Assembly (NCBI GenBank): GCA_900175165.2
Contig: FWWN02000680.1
Span: 1-64,000 of the forward strand
Direction: 5' to 3'
DNA from: Rhizomucor pusillus
Lineage: Eukaryota > Mucoromycota > Mucoromycetes > Mucorales > Lichtheimiaceae
Length of the DNA: 64,000 bases
Shown here: one piece after another, positions 22,601 through 32,815 of the stretch
Layout of the letters: every line of letters begins with the position of its first letter
How positions within the stretch are numbered: the first letter of the stretch is position 1
The notes under the pieces: model-generated
The model's input: only the letters and a program-made list of their open reading frames with translations
Database searches by the model: none
Told to the model about the DNA's origin: nothing
Made by a program: the position numbers and the translations under genes

Positions 22601-23395
22601 AATTACAGTGCCGACATATACCGACATGTTGTTGCTTTCGACCGATCGTGTGTAAACTACCGATCTGAGCTTCTTCTGATCGTGGTCTTCTTGCATGCTT
22701 TCGGCGTCTACATATTTCAAATCATCGTACTTTGCTTTGGTGATCGCATATGCACGCGATGTCGATGATGAATATTTCAAAACGTTGTGTCGTTCTTGTC
22801 CATCGGTGATAACGGAAAACTCAACGTTCATGAACAAGTAATACATCCCAATGTCAAAAATCTGATATTGCTTATCGTCAGCAAATGCCAAGTATATCGA
22901 GCGATCTCCGTGTTCATTTGTGATTTGCATCATTGCCCTTCCACAAAACGTGGCAGGTTTAACCGCCACCATACCAGCAAAGCTGACAAGTCGATCAACC
23001 GGGCATTGCTCCAATTGGTCAAATGTATGAAAATTGCACGCGGCAGGTCGCAAAGCTTGCGAAGCAAATTGTGCCTGAATATCAAATTTCAGCGACAACG
23101 GGATGCCCGGTACACCCACTTCGTACGCGTCTTCGAGCATAAATTCGAGCATGTCGACTTGATCGCTGTATTTAACATAGATCCAACGCCGGATGCCGAC
23201 AAGGGTTCCCTCAAGGATCGGATAAAATCTGTCTGTCCGGCATGGGATCGAGCAGAGTGTATTGACATCTTGGAGCAGAACAGTGGATTTCGCGTCGTCC
23301 CCAAACACGAGACGCCCTACTACGTCGGTCTCTTGCTGCGAGCTCGTCGTCCCTACTCCAAGCTGCTGCAAGCCATGGACAGACAGACTCTCCAT
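19603..23395 (-). CDS. CTC1: CTC1-like multi-OB-fold protein (CST telomere complex)
   Basis: Two exons, 19908-23395 and 19603-19825, join in phase to about 1236 residues, the size of animal and plant CTC1. CTC1 with Stn1 and Ten1 binds telomeric single-stranded DNA and guides Pol alpha-primase. The CTC1-like part reads VGTVIRVVDAMVGIYELEG, then FLCLFHYSDYRP, YRVGTKLKIHHTHIVALPNV and LFLVGCLRTHVQLVSLPE. This is the order 'own-description OB, then G(A/C)C(L/F)(R/K)(T/S)-strand' that I recall from CTC1 proteins. Repeated OB-fold-like blocks fill the rest, and near the C-terminus WQCLECGSFI with CENACSS suggests the zinc ribbon of the last OB fold. The start is placed at Met 23395, which leaves room for a leader after INCENP; an in-frame ATG at 23467 is possible. 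CTC1 diverges fast, so confidence is moderate. Confidence 0.68.
19826..19907 (-). repeat. Intron of the CTC1-like gene containing a (TCC)n tract
   Basis: On the coding strand the intron starts GTAAATAATAATAATAA and then has about ten TCC units (19842-19871) before the TTTTCCCAGCAG acceptor. The triplet repeat is placed where a polypyrimidine tract is needed. Confidence 0.75.
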
Positions 23396-23470
23396 CGAGA
23401 GATCAACGCAAAGAGAGGAGAAAAAGGGGATAAGAAGAAACACGTCGTGATCTGAAATTTTGAACATGCT

Positions 23471-24943
23471 TTATTCTTTTTGTTGCAACGATCGTTTGCC
23501 AAATAATTCTGCGTAAAGCATATCAGTAAAGCTCTTTGCCAATTGACTGTACCACTGAACTCTTACCTGTGAGATGCAAAGGAGTTATTCGTCCGAATAT
23601 TTTGTATGGATCCATTTTTGCTTGGCGAGCAAGGTTTTCTTGTAGCTCAGGGCTAACGGCCCAGGAGGGTGTTTCCCCAGTAAGCAATTCAGCGTCTGTC
23701 TCGCTGATCGTGGGCGATTGTGGAGGATGAAGAGTATTTTCCTGTTTACAAAATAAAGTTGATTAGATAGATCCCACTCGAAAGCAACGTACAATTTTTT
23801 TTACCTTTTCGTCATTTTCTGTAGATTCCTTTTGCGGGCTCGTCTTGTTGCTTGCATTGGAAAGATTCTGCGAAGCTTCTTGGGTATCCTTAATCTCGTT
23901 TTGAGTGCCGTCGTCATTCACATGTTTATTTTCTTCGTTGGTATCTGATGCCGAATGTTGATGACTCTGCTGCGGTTGAGCTATTGACTCTCTTTGTTTA
24001 TCTTTTGGAATCGTTTTCAAGCTTTGTGGCAGGATATCGAGTACATTGCTACCGCTGAATGACGAACGCGATACTCTCGGAGAAGAAGATATACTGTAAC
24101 GCGAGGCCCGGAAGCTGCGGTTTGGCGACATGTTTCGCGTAAGATTATATATCCGACTAAGTTCTGAACTTGCAGACAGCGGCTGCTCGACGGGCTCATC
24201 GTCAATGTAGTGCTTGCTTGATGCGACTAGCTGGACTTCATCGTCGTCGCCGTAATCGTCGTCGTCGTCCTCCTGCATATCCTCAACGTCTTCGGGGTAT
24301 CTCTTTTTGCGTTTCTGTTGATTGCTACGTGAAGATTCTTCCTCGTCTTGCTGTTTATCAACTGGCTGCGCTGTCTCCAGCTCAGGTGAGTCTCGAGGGG
24401 TTTCATCTTCTTCGGTAGCTGTCTGCACATCCTCGCTAGTATTCTGGATTTGCATATCGTCTTCTCGTAAGCGAACTTTCGGTGAACTTGGTTGCTCATC
24501 ATTATCCAATTGATCGATAGATCGTTTTCTTGATCCTGTAGATTGTTTTGAGACCGATTCTTGCGAGGAAATAGGCGGTGGTGAAGAAAAAGGGGAAATT
24601 CCCTGTTGTACAGTTGTTTCTGGAAGTTTGCATAACTTTGCACCACTCTTCTCTGCCTGAGTACGAGCAGCATCGCTTCCTTTTGTACTTTTCGTGAACC
24701 GTCTTCGCGTCTCTATCAGTTGCCTAAGAAGAATTGTACAGTAAATCAGCAAATGTTTAAAGCGAACACTAGAATCCACACGTATATTCCATACCGAACA
24801 TTATTGTGGTCCTGGAACCATCGAATATGATTGTCAAATATTTTATCAAGTTGCTCGATCTTTTCTGTCGCCAAGCGTTGTAGTTTCTCGCGTTGATCGT
24901 GGGCCCACTGTTCTCCCCGGTGTTGGGTAACAGGATCGCTCAT
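23471..24943 (-). CDS. SLI15: INCENP/Sli15, chromosomal passenger complex scaffold
   Basis: INCENP anchors Aurora B kinase to centromeres and the spindle midzone. Exon 1 (from 24943) begins MSDPVTQHRGEQWAHDQREK and has IFDNHIRWFQDHNN, resembling the N-terminal helix that pairs with Borealin and Survivin. The central region is acidic, Ser/Pro-rich and low in complexity (to about 23800). The diagnostic IN-box lies at about 23690-23568: PSWAVSPELQENLARQAKMD, then PYKIFGRITPLHLT. A last short exon, after an intron with donor GTAAGAG, adds ELFGKRSLQQKE and the stop at 23471. The IN-box activates Aurora B. The stop lies only 76 bp before the chosen CTC1-like start, in the same direction. Confidence 0.9.
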
Positions 24944-25262
24944 GCTGGCAGGTGGTGCTTGGAAGGGGCCTGGAACGAAGAACTGAAAAGGCAGGCAAAT
25001 CTTTGGGCTGAGTTCATGCTGGCAGCTCACTTGAAAGGTCAATGCACGCAGCATTTACGTCTACTGCTCTCTAATTTGCAACCTTTAATTAACATGTTCA
25101 ATGGTGAAGATATCTATTTAAATGCAAAGATGACATTGATACTAGCATTTTACAGTTACAATAACGGGACTAAAACAGAACATTCCCAAGGTAGGTGCAA
25201 AGTGACAAAAGGTGGTGATAGTGAAGTTCACGATGTAAGGGTATTGTTAATTAAGGGATCGA

Positions 25263-25653
25263 TCAGAGACGAGTCAATAGTCCAAGAGCATCCTCCATGT
25301 CGTTCTGTGTTTTCTCGTATTCTCGCTGGGCCGCTTGCAGATTCGCCTTTGTCTGGAGCATAAATCAGAAACAACAGTCCACAACAGTTTTCCGTAAACA
25401 ATAATCGTCTTACTTTTGAATCCGTTTCCATGGTGGTCTTTTTGGACTTCTTTCTCGGTACCAAGTGTGCGGAAAGATCAACCATTAATTCATCGAGTTG
25501 ATCGGCCAATCGTTCATTTTTCAGCTTGATCGTCTTTTCCTTTGATTTACTGGCACCGGGCGCAGTTTTTGTGATTTTGGTGCTATCGTGCTTGTCTGGT
25601 CGTGCGTATGGAATCTTCGATTTGGCAGATTTTTCCTTTCGTCCCTTTGGCAT
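25263..25653 (-). CDS. Small Lys-rich protein of unknown function
   Basis: Two exons, 25414-25653 and 25263-25352, give 109 residues. The N-terminal half is strongly basic (MPKGRKEKSAKSKIPYARP), suggesting a nuclear or nucleolar location. A central block LADQLDELMVDLSAHLVPRK is followed by a C-terminal helix with heptad character (LQAAQREYEKTQNDMEDALG). The intron has a standard GTAAGA donor and CTCCAG acceptor. I do not recognise a family. The charge pattern resembles small ribosome-biogenesis factors, but that is only a guess. Confidence 0.65.
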
Positions 25654-25879
25654 ATTCTTCACTTTGCAAAAGAGGAAGCAGCTGTGGCTGAACACACACA
25701 CGCTTATTGTTCAAATCCAAGTGCCGCATAAATCTTGCATTTTCTGGTTACAATTTACTCTCACATTACTTATTGTCACCATTTTTAGCACTCACAAACA
25801 CAAATGCATTGATTATCAACGTTGTAGTATGTTGTCAAGATTTACATTTGAAGTAAGAATTATGGACAAAAGGATTTCT

Positions 25880-27785
25880 CTAGTTGTTTTCCTCTGGTTT
25901 CATGGCAGGGAACAAAAGGACCTCCTTGATGTTGTTGGAGTTGGTAAGGAACATGGTCAGACGGTCAATACCCATACCCCAACCACCGGTTGGTGGCAGA
26001 CCGTATTCAAGAGCTTGGCAGAAGTTTTCGTCAATGACCTGAGCTTCTTCGTCACCAGCATCCTTATCCTTGGCCTGCTGTGCGAATCGCTCGCGTTGAT
26101 CGAAAGGATCATTCAATTCAGTGTAAGCATTGCAGACTTCCTTGGTAGCAACGAACAGTTCGAAACGTTCACAGAGACCAGGGCGGTCACGGTGAACCTT
26201 GGCGAGAGGAGACATCATCATAGGGTGGCCCATGATGAAAGTGGGTGAAATGCATGATTCTTCAATAAATTCACCAACGAGCTATACAATGTTACATTAG
26301 AATGTAATATATAAATCTACCAGAAATAATGTCCAATCTTACCTTGTCCAAAAGACGAGCGTTTGTGCGGGGTTCAGTGCAGTCAACGTTGTGCTTGATG
26401 CAAAGATCAGACAAGAACTTGTTGGTCTCGTCAGTGTGAAGCTGGTCACCAGGAGGGAACTTGACGTTCAACTTTTCTTCAAGGGTGGTGATCATATCTA
26501 CACGGCGGAAGGGAGGTGTAAAGTCGAGATCCAATACAGGACCTTCAGGACCTTCGGGATGGTACTGGATCTTGTAAGTGCCAAAGAGATGGTGGACCAT
26601 TCCGGACAGGAGCTTCTCAGTAAAGTCCATAAGATCGTACATATCAGCGTAAGCCCAGTAGAACTCGCAGGTGGTAAATTCAGGGTTGTGAGTCAAATCG
26701 ATGCCTTCGTTGCGGAATTGACGACCGACTTCGTACACCTTTTCCAGACCACCAACGGTCAACATCTTGAGATACAATTCGGGTGCGATACGCATGAACA
26801 TGTCGAGGTTCAAATCGTTGTGGTGAGTGACGAAGGGCTTGGCAGTGGCACCACCAGCAATCATGTTCATCATGGGCGTTTCGACTTCCAAGAAACCGTG
26901 GTTGTCGAGGAAAGAGCGGAGGTAAGAGATGATCTTGGAGCGAGTGATGAACTTGTCGCGGACATTGTTGTTCATGATAAGATCAAGGTATCGCTGGCGG
27001 TAACGAAGTTCTTGATCCTTGAAACCATAGTGAGCCTTGGGCAACATGCGCAAGCAGGGAGAAAGCAGCTGGATGGTCTTGGGGAAGATGGAAAGTTCAC
27101 CGCGGTTAGTCTTGCCAGGAATACCACGGACACCAACAATATCACCACGTCGAAGCAAATCGTGGATGGCACTGTAATCCTCCTCGGAATCCTGAGCGGA
27201 AGCCATGATCTGGATCTTGACACCATCGCCGTGAAGATCGTAGAAGCGCAACTTGGCACCAGAGGCACGCTTGTTGTGGATACGGCCGGCAACAGTGATA
27301 ACTTCGTTTTCAAGACGCTGACCAGTCTCCAAATGGCTGTACTTCTTGATGAATTCCGGAATCGAAAGTTCGACGTGGAACTTGTGGGGGTAAGGGTTGG
27401 GGCTCTTGTCTTCGCGGCGTGCGAGAATAGTCTTGCTACGCAATTCAAAGTATTGCTACAATAAGGCGTTAGCGACTGATTGTCGGTGCTTCGTCCCTGA
27501 TCAGCGGATACGTACGTTGGGGTTCAATTCTTCTTCACCCTCTTCAGCGTTCTTTGGCTTGGTTGCGGCAGCAGGTGCGCTAGCAGCCTTTGCGGCCTTG
27601 GCGGCCTGTCTCTCGCGCTGCTTCTGTCTTCGCTTAAGCTCGCTAGAAATCTCTCGTGTAAGCAACCTCTCCTCATTTTCTCTAAAGCTCAATGTAGAAA
27701 CTCACGACTTGGAGATCATTTCACCGGTCTCGGGGTCCTTGTGCAAGTTCTGCTCGTTAGGTTGGGCGGCGTCGGGTCCTGACAT
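25880..27785 (-). CDS. KRS1: Cytoplasmic lysyl-tRNA synthetase
   Basis: Exons 27706-27785, 27516-27642, 26343-27455 and 25880-26281 join in phase to 573 residues. The enzyme charges tRNA-Lys with lysine using ATP. A Lys/Arg/Ala-rich N-terminal helix ([19 protein letters not shown]) is the eukaryotic tRNA-binding extension. The OB anticodon-binding domain contains [20 protein letters not shown]. Class II motif 1 precedes [20 protein letters not shown], motif 2 is [20 protein letters not shown], and motif 3 is [15 protein letters not shown]. Lysine specificity is supported by the whole pattern including [11 protein letters not shown]. There is no clear mitochondrial presequence at this start. 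Codon use is strongly biased to C/G-ending codons, as expected for high expression, and this creates a long antisense open frame that is not a gene. Confidence 0.97.
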
Positions 27786-28096
27786 TTTTGACGGAATGAC
27801 AAGCGTGAAGGAAAGAAAAAAAGCTGCCGTCAAATTTTTTGTGTTATTACATCAGTCGAAAGATCTTCGGGTGGCTCCGACTTATCCGCCTCAGGGCACT
27901 ATTGTCATTGGTCTTATTGACTCATTGTCAAATCATATGCTGCCGGTCTGCAAGGCATATTTCATTTGTTCTCAAATATTTCAAATAAGATTTTTGAATA
28001 ATTTCAGCCACTATTGTGACATCCTATCATCTGGTGCGGTAGCTGCCTCAATTTACTGTAGAGATCAATGACAGAGATTTTATTCTTGGTGTTCGA
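27786..28096. other. Intergenic region upstream of the lysyl-tRNA synthetase gene
   Basis: 311 bp between the synthetase start and the 3' end of ASH2. AT-rich on the right side; no TATA box or repeat stands out. It should contain the synthetase promoter and the ASH2 3' end. Confidence 0.5.
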
Positions 28097-30166
28097 TCAC
28101 TTTATAGCATTTCGCTTAAAATATTTTGCCACTTCATCTAGCATATCCCACATAGCCTCTTCGGCCATGTACTCGCTGTATCTTTGGCTCATTGGTTTCC
28201 ACTCCTCGTCTACTTGCGGTGGGTATCGGAAATCGGGTCCAAAGTTGCAAGTGACGACTGCTCCCTTGAATACACTGACAGCAGGGTAGTAGCCAAGTGT
28301 GCCGTCGTCCTCAACGGGAGGATCATCTGACCATTGTAAATGTTTTGACCCATCAAATTCGTCTTCTGTGTGCTTTTGCTTTTTCCGTTTCTTGGCCTGT
28401 CGCTCTGCAACCATCTCTGGCAATTTGCCGAAATCTTTAAAGTCGATCAGGTCTTTAAACATGACTCCTTGTGAAACTCCATTCTTGTATACTGTAATGT
28501 AGGATCCTGGTATTATCCGTGGTTCGTATTCATCCTCGGTTGAATTATGTATTGGATCCGCAAACGCTTCAAGTTCTTTGCTTGATCGATAATCCTTCTC
28601 TTCAAACCATAGTTGATCTTTAAATACGATCGGAATCCTCTTCCTCGCAGGGCTCTTGAATTGCGCCGGGTCTTTTCGAGGCAGATGTATGTATAGCCCA
28701 ATCACATCGCCGGATTGGAACGGTTCTCCGTACTTTTGGGGACGGGAGCAGAATAATTTGTCGCCTGTCAGGTCTCGGTAGCCGTATCCATAAGCATCGT
28801 AGCCGACTGGTGCATTTAAACAAGCTTATCAAAGAATTTTCATTCAGTAACCACAATTGAATAAAAGCTTATTTGCTTTACCTTCTCTTCGTGCCCACCC
28901 GATGCGTACGTGCGGTCCATCCGATCCGGCACTTCCTCGAGCATTGGTGACAATAGCTTCCCAGTACCAGTTGCCTTCCTGAACGCCAACGTTTGCACGG
29001 CACATACGAAATCCTTTTTCGGTCGTTACCGTCAATCCATCGCCGCTGACTGATACGTAAGGACTTTTGTCGGCTACACTGATACCGCACGATTTGATCT
29101 CGGGTTCAGCCTGCTGGTAACCGACGTGCGGCAGAATAGATGCTTGGCATGGTATGTACTTGAAACCGAACTTGTTGTATGGATGGTCGGTGTTGCTGCC
29201 AGTGCTGTTGATGCTCGATGCAAGGGTACTTCCAGGCAGCAATGGTGACACAGCTCTCGGTGACGGCGTCGTCGTTGTAGTGGGTGTCGTTGATCGTCGT
29301 TGCTGCTGCTCAGTTTTGCGCTGTGTATCTTCTGCTTTTCGTTTTTCTCGTCGAGCTGTAGATGCTCCAGATTTCCCAGTAGACTATGCAGCGTCGTGTT
29401 CAATGAGCTTCATTCATCGCATTCAATATCCCTGATGATAGATTTCTTACATGTCCCGCAGCAGGCCGGATATTCCAGAGATTGGCATCTGTTAAGCAAA
29501 AATCAGATGCGGCAGAACGCTGTCCTTCGTCGCGTGCAATAAAGGCGTCCTTTGATGAGTACAAACAGCTACCGAGTGTCGCCCACCTAAGATAGTTTTT
29601 CAGCTATTACTGTTTCTATGATTTCGGCCATTTTTATTTGCATTACCAGGTCGTCGTCCGTGCGCGCTCTGTACAGATACTCTTCCAGTGCTTATCAACA
29701 AAGGGTATAATCTCTTTCTTGTTAAAGTAATACTGTTCTGGATGCCATTCTTTCATCAGATCTGCGTTTTTGCTGTCGTACAACTGACGATCTTGAGAGC
29801 CGTTCTTTTGCACTATCTGGTCCATTATCAAGTTGGCGATAGTTGCAGAGCATATATCTTTCCAGCCGGCCGTTGTGCGTTCGAATAACTCAGATTCTTT
29901 CTTGCTGCAGTTAAGACATTCGAAAATGTAGTTTGTAACAAATGGCAAGTCTGGAGGGTGCGAGATCGATGTGCAGCTCGCGTGGAACCAATTTCTGCAT
30001 TCTACACTGCCGTGTTATGCAAAGCTGCTTCTTGTTGAGATTAATCAATGTACTTACGGCGACATTGAAGGCAAATGTCGAGCAAGTTTCTATCACGTTT
30101 ACAGTAGCAGTACTGATGCTCAAGGTTTACGGTATGTGCTTTGTTCCACGTCAAATTGCCTTCCAT
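28097..30166 (-). CDS. ASH2: Ash2, Set1/COMPASS histone H3K4 methyltransferase subunit
   Basis: Five exons join in phase: 30058-30166, 29647-30001, 29451-29586, 28882-29383 and 28097-28806, giving 603 residues. An atypical PHD-type zinc finger opens the protein (YCYCKRDRNLLDICLQC, then RNWFHASC and ECLNCS). The Ash2 winged-helix domain follows: GWKDICSATIANLI, KEIIPFVDKHWKSI, TTWWATLGSCLYSSKDAF and ANLWNIRPA. After a Ser/Thr/Pro linker comes the SPRY domain, from YVSVSGDGLTVTTEKGFRMC through WYWEAIVTNARG, VRIGWARREG, VGYDAYGYGYRDLTGDKLF to the terminal CNFGPDFRYPP. The SPRY domain binds RbBP5/Swd1 and stimulates Set1. Presence of both zinc finger and winged helix makes this the full metazoan-like form rather than the shortened yeast Bre2. 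Confidence 0.95.
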
Positions 30167-31935
30167 ATTAAAGCAATCCCCGCGCACCCAAAAGCCGCGT
30201 CCTTTTGTTTGCTGACAATGAACCGATCATCAGGTTGAATTCAATGAAAATCAAAGCCTGATATGTAACGCTGGAACGCTTGAATAAGAAAATTTTGCGT
30301 ACTTTCGCTACTTGCACGCTACGTCAAGCATTATTTCTTAGATAACTTGCTTTAATGCAATATTTAAATTGCCCTTTGAAGCAACCAGATCAGCCTTTCT
30401 AAATATGGAGCAACTAGTGGATGTTTGGAGAAAACTCTCGAAACGGCAGTAGATGACTTAGCCTGGTATACAGCACATTAGGGTCAACGGTTATCTACAT
30501 GTATGGTATCACAAACGAGCAGTTCCAGTAATACAAACAATTGCTCCCACTGGGCCATGTCTTTCATATGTTCGGCAATTGAGTGAAGATGGGAAATATT
30601 ATGATATGCATAGTAAGACTTTCTCAATCTGAGCGTGTGACCTGAAGATCACATATTCTGCATAGGGAGGAGGGCGTTCTCTGGCACTGTCAGGTCCCAG
30701 ATTCTTTGATGCAGGTCCCTACGGCTCAGGAAAAAGAGAAAACTACGCACACTGAATTGAGAACCAGAAATGTCCTAGCATTATTTCGAAAGTAAACTTA
30801 CGAAGTAATGCCGTTTAAACGTTTTTCGGATACTCTCAATCAGTTAATTTAGATGCGCGTGTGCTTTTCTAGAGGAAAAAGCACCGGTATCCATTTTGTA
30901 ATTGCAGCGAACTGTCGGGGCGAACAACTGCAAGCTCATTGCTTTTGCAGTTCCAGGGATACTTCGGCCGTGTGCACCTGCGAGTGAGTATGTACATGAG
31001 CAATATGACATTGGTCGACGCCACGGCGATCTTTGCTTGCTCGAATTTGCATATACCTCATTACTTTTACAATCGAGAGTTTGCAATGAATTACCATGAA
31101 GAAGACAATATATTTACAAAGTAAATGTTTATCGAGCGTTGAATATATGGTAAAAACTTGAGCATAATCTAGATAGATATATAGCTGCTAGCTCTCGGAC
31201 ATCGATAGTAGCTCAATGCACCAGCGAAACATTGTTTCTCTGTCAGGAGCATGTTAGGTAGGGGTCAAGATTGGCGATGAGCCAAGAGCATTTTCATGTT
31301 TCCAGTCCTTCTAGGCATGGCTGTACCTATGTCTGTCTCAAAATGCTAGTAAACCCGAAACGCTTCAATGCAGATCAGAGTTCCAGTTGTCATTGTGCTA
31401 ACTTCAATATCCCCTGGACTTACGGTCCCCTGTTTTCTACAAATCTGACCGGACGGTCCAACTTTTACGCAGCCAAACGCATACTGTCGCTAACCGCGGA
31501 TGCACACAGCCAAGAAGTTGCTGCTCAAAGTCCCTACCTACAGACACAGTAAGGAGCACACTCTTGAACGGCGTTTGCAAGTTTATAGATGTTGAAATAG
31601 CTCATGTGGTTCGAAATTATTACATCTCGTCTGTTACATCACTTTTAGACTCCCTAGTCGACTCTATTGAGGGGCAAAATGTGGTATTATACCATAGAAT
31701 GCGAATGTGCGGTGATCGTCCCGGGAAACAGGGCGACTAGGGGCAGCTGCCTGAGTGCAAAGTTCGCCCAAGGTGGCGTCTGCAAAGCACTGGATGTTGG
31801 ACATCGAGGATTTTCGCCCTCAATGCAGGAGATGGGAATAAACGGGACTCGTAGATATAAATACCTGTGTCATCACCGTTCGAAAAAAACTCACAAGCAG
31901 CATCAAGTACATCCAATCAAGCTACAATAACAAGA
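30167..31935. other. 1.8-kb intergenic region
   Basis: Contains the ASH2 promoter at its left and the promoter of the broken secreted-protein gene at its right (TATAAATA at 31856-31863). Open frames at 30844, 30902, 31271 and 31667 are short, Cys/Ser-rich and have no joinable exons or domains. No RNA gene or repeat seen. Confidence 0.45.
31856..31863 (+). promoter_or_regulatory. TATA box of the secreted Cys-rich pseudogene
   Basis: TATAAATA lies about 73 bp upstream of the ATG at 31936, a typical distance for a strongly regulated gene with a short leader. Confidence 0.45.
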
Positions 31936-32322
31936 ATGCTCGCTAACAACGTTATCTTCCCTTTGGCTGCTCTCTCTTGCGCTGTGCTTCAAGTTGTCTC
32001 CGGGAAGTAAGTGTGCTACTGCGAAGCTGATGAAAAAACCGGCAAGGACGATTTGACACCCGGAATCTGCCAGTGACTCGGTCAAGTCGAGTGTGGTATT
32101 GCTAACTATGCTTACTGCGTTGGCATGGATGATACCGCGTTGCAGACTTTCCAAACCGTCTGCATCAAGGACCCCGATTACGGCTTCCAGTGCTTTGACG
32201 ATGCTGACCAGTCTACCTATCCTCCCTTTGCTAACGATCCCTCGTTCCAAGGCGATTGCTCCCAGACCTTCCCCGGCCTCGGCTCTGCTGCTGGAGGAAG
32301 GTCTACCCCGGCTTCTATTTAA
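31936..32322 (+). pseudogene. Broken gene for a small secreted Cys-rich protein
   Basis: From the ATG a signal peptide is visible (NVIFPLAALSCAVLQVVSG). The same frame continues with evenly spaced cysteines (VCYCEADEKTGK, TPGICQ, VECGIANYAYCVGMDD, VCIKDPDYGFQCFDD) and ends at TAA 32320-32322. Two stops interrupt it: TAA at 32008-32010 (codon 25) and TGA at 32074-32076 (codon 47). The first overlaps a GTAAGT that looks like a donor, but splicing to the only nearby acceptor (before 32074) leads into a different frame that loses all cysteines. The reading frame after the stops keeps GC-rich third positions, so decay is recent. The family is not recognised. A one-exon gene with sequencing errors is an alternative. 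Confidence 0.55.
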
Positions 32323-32815
32323 AAGCCTGACTGCGATGCTCTCTGTAAATAATCTTGTACTAATTGATGCCACAGGATATACTCATTGCAACCAAACAAA
32401 TAAATATTTTCATGTCTTGACAGCCCGGAAAATCTACATATCTGGTTTGTTCAAGTAGCTTTGGATTTATTTAGACTTGGGATCAATACATGCATAGTTT
32501 TTGAATGATCTATAGATGATACTCTCGCAAATCTAAATATATCTACAAAGTACCCAGTAATGTGATCCATTTTGCCCATGCTTAGTGTATTTTGGTTTCG
32601 AAAGTAACATATTGATCTAGAATAAAAGAGACAGTGCATGTCGATGAAGAAAATTATTGGGGTAAGGCAAGCCGCCGCTTTCAGGATCTTCCCAATCAGT
32701 CCTGTAAACCCGGCCCATACCAAATCAGGCGTGGTGTCCAAGCCCAAAAAAGTGTAGTTAAAAAAATCAAGCCCCCTTTTGTTTCCTTCCTTTTATTTCT
32801 TTCCTTTACAACTCA
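32323..32815. other. Intergenic region upstream of UPF0658 copy A
   Basis: 493 bp. The left part is AT-rich 3' flank. The right part has a T-rich, CCTTTT-rich leader before the ATG at 32816. No gene or RNA seen. Confidence 0.45.

Noticed and set aside
22787..23455. 222-codon plus-strand open frame
   Set aside because: Antisense of the N-terminal part of the CTC1-like gene.
26391..27464. 357-codon plus-strand open frame
   Set aside because: Exact antisense of the lysyl-tRNA synthetase exon, whose strong codon bias removes stops on the other strand.
32093..32458. 121-codon plus-strand frame in the secreted-protein locus
   Set aside because: It lacks the cysteines and signal-peptide continuity of the frame starting at 31936; a by-product of GC-rich coding sequence.
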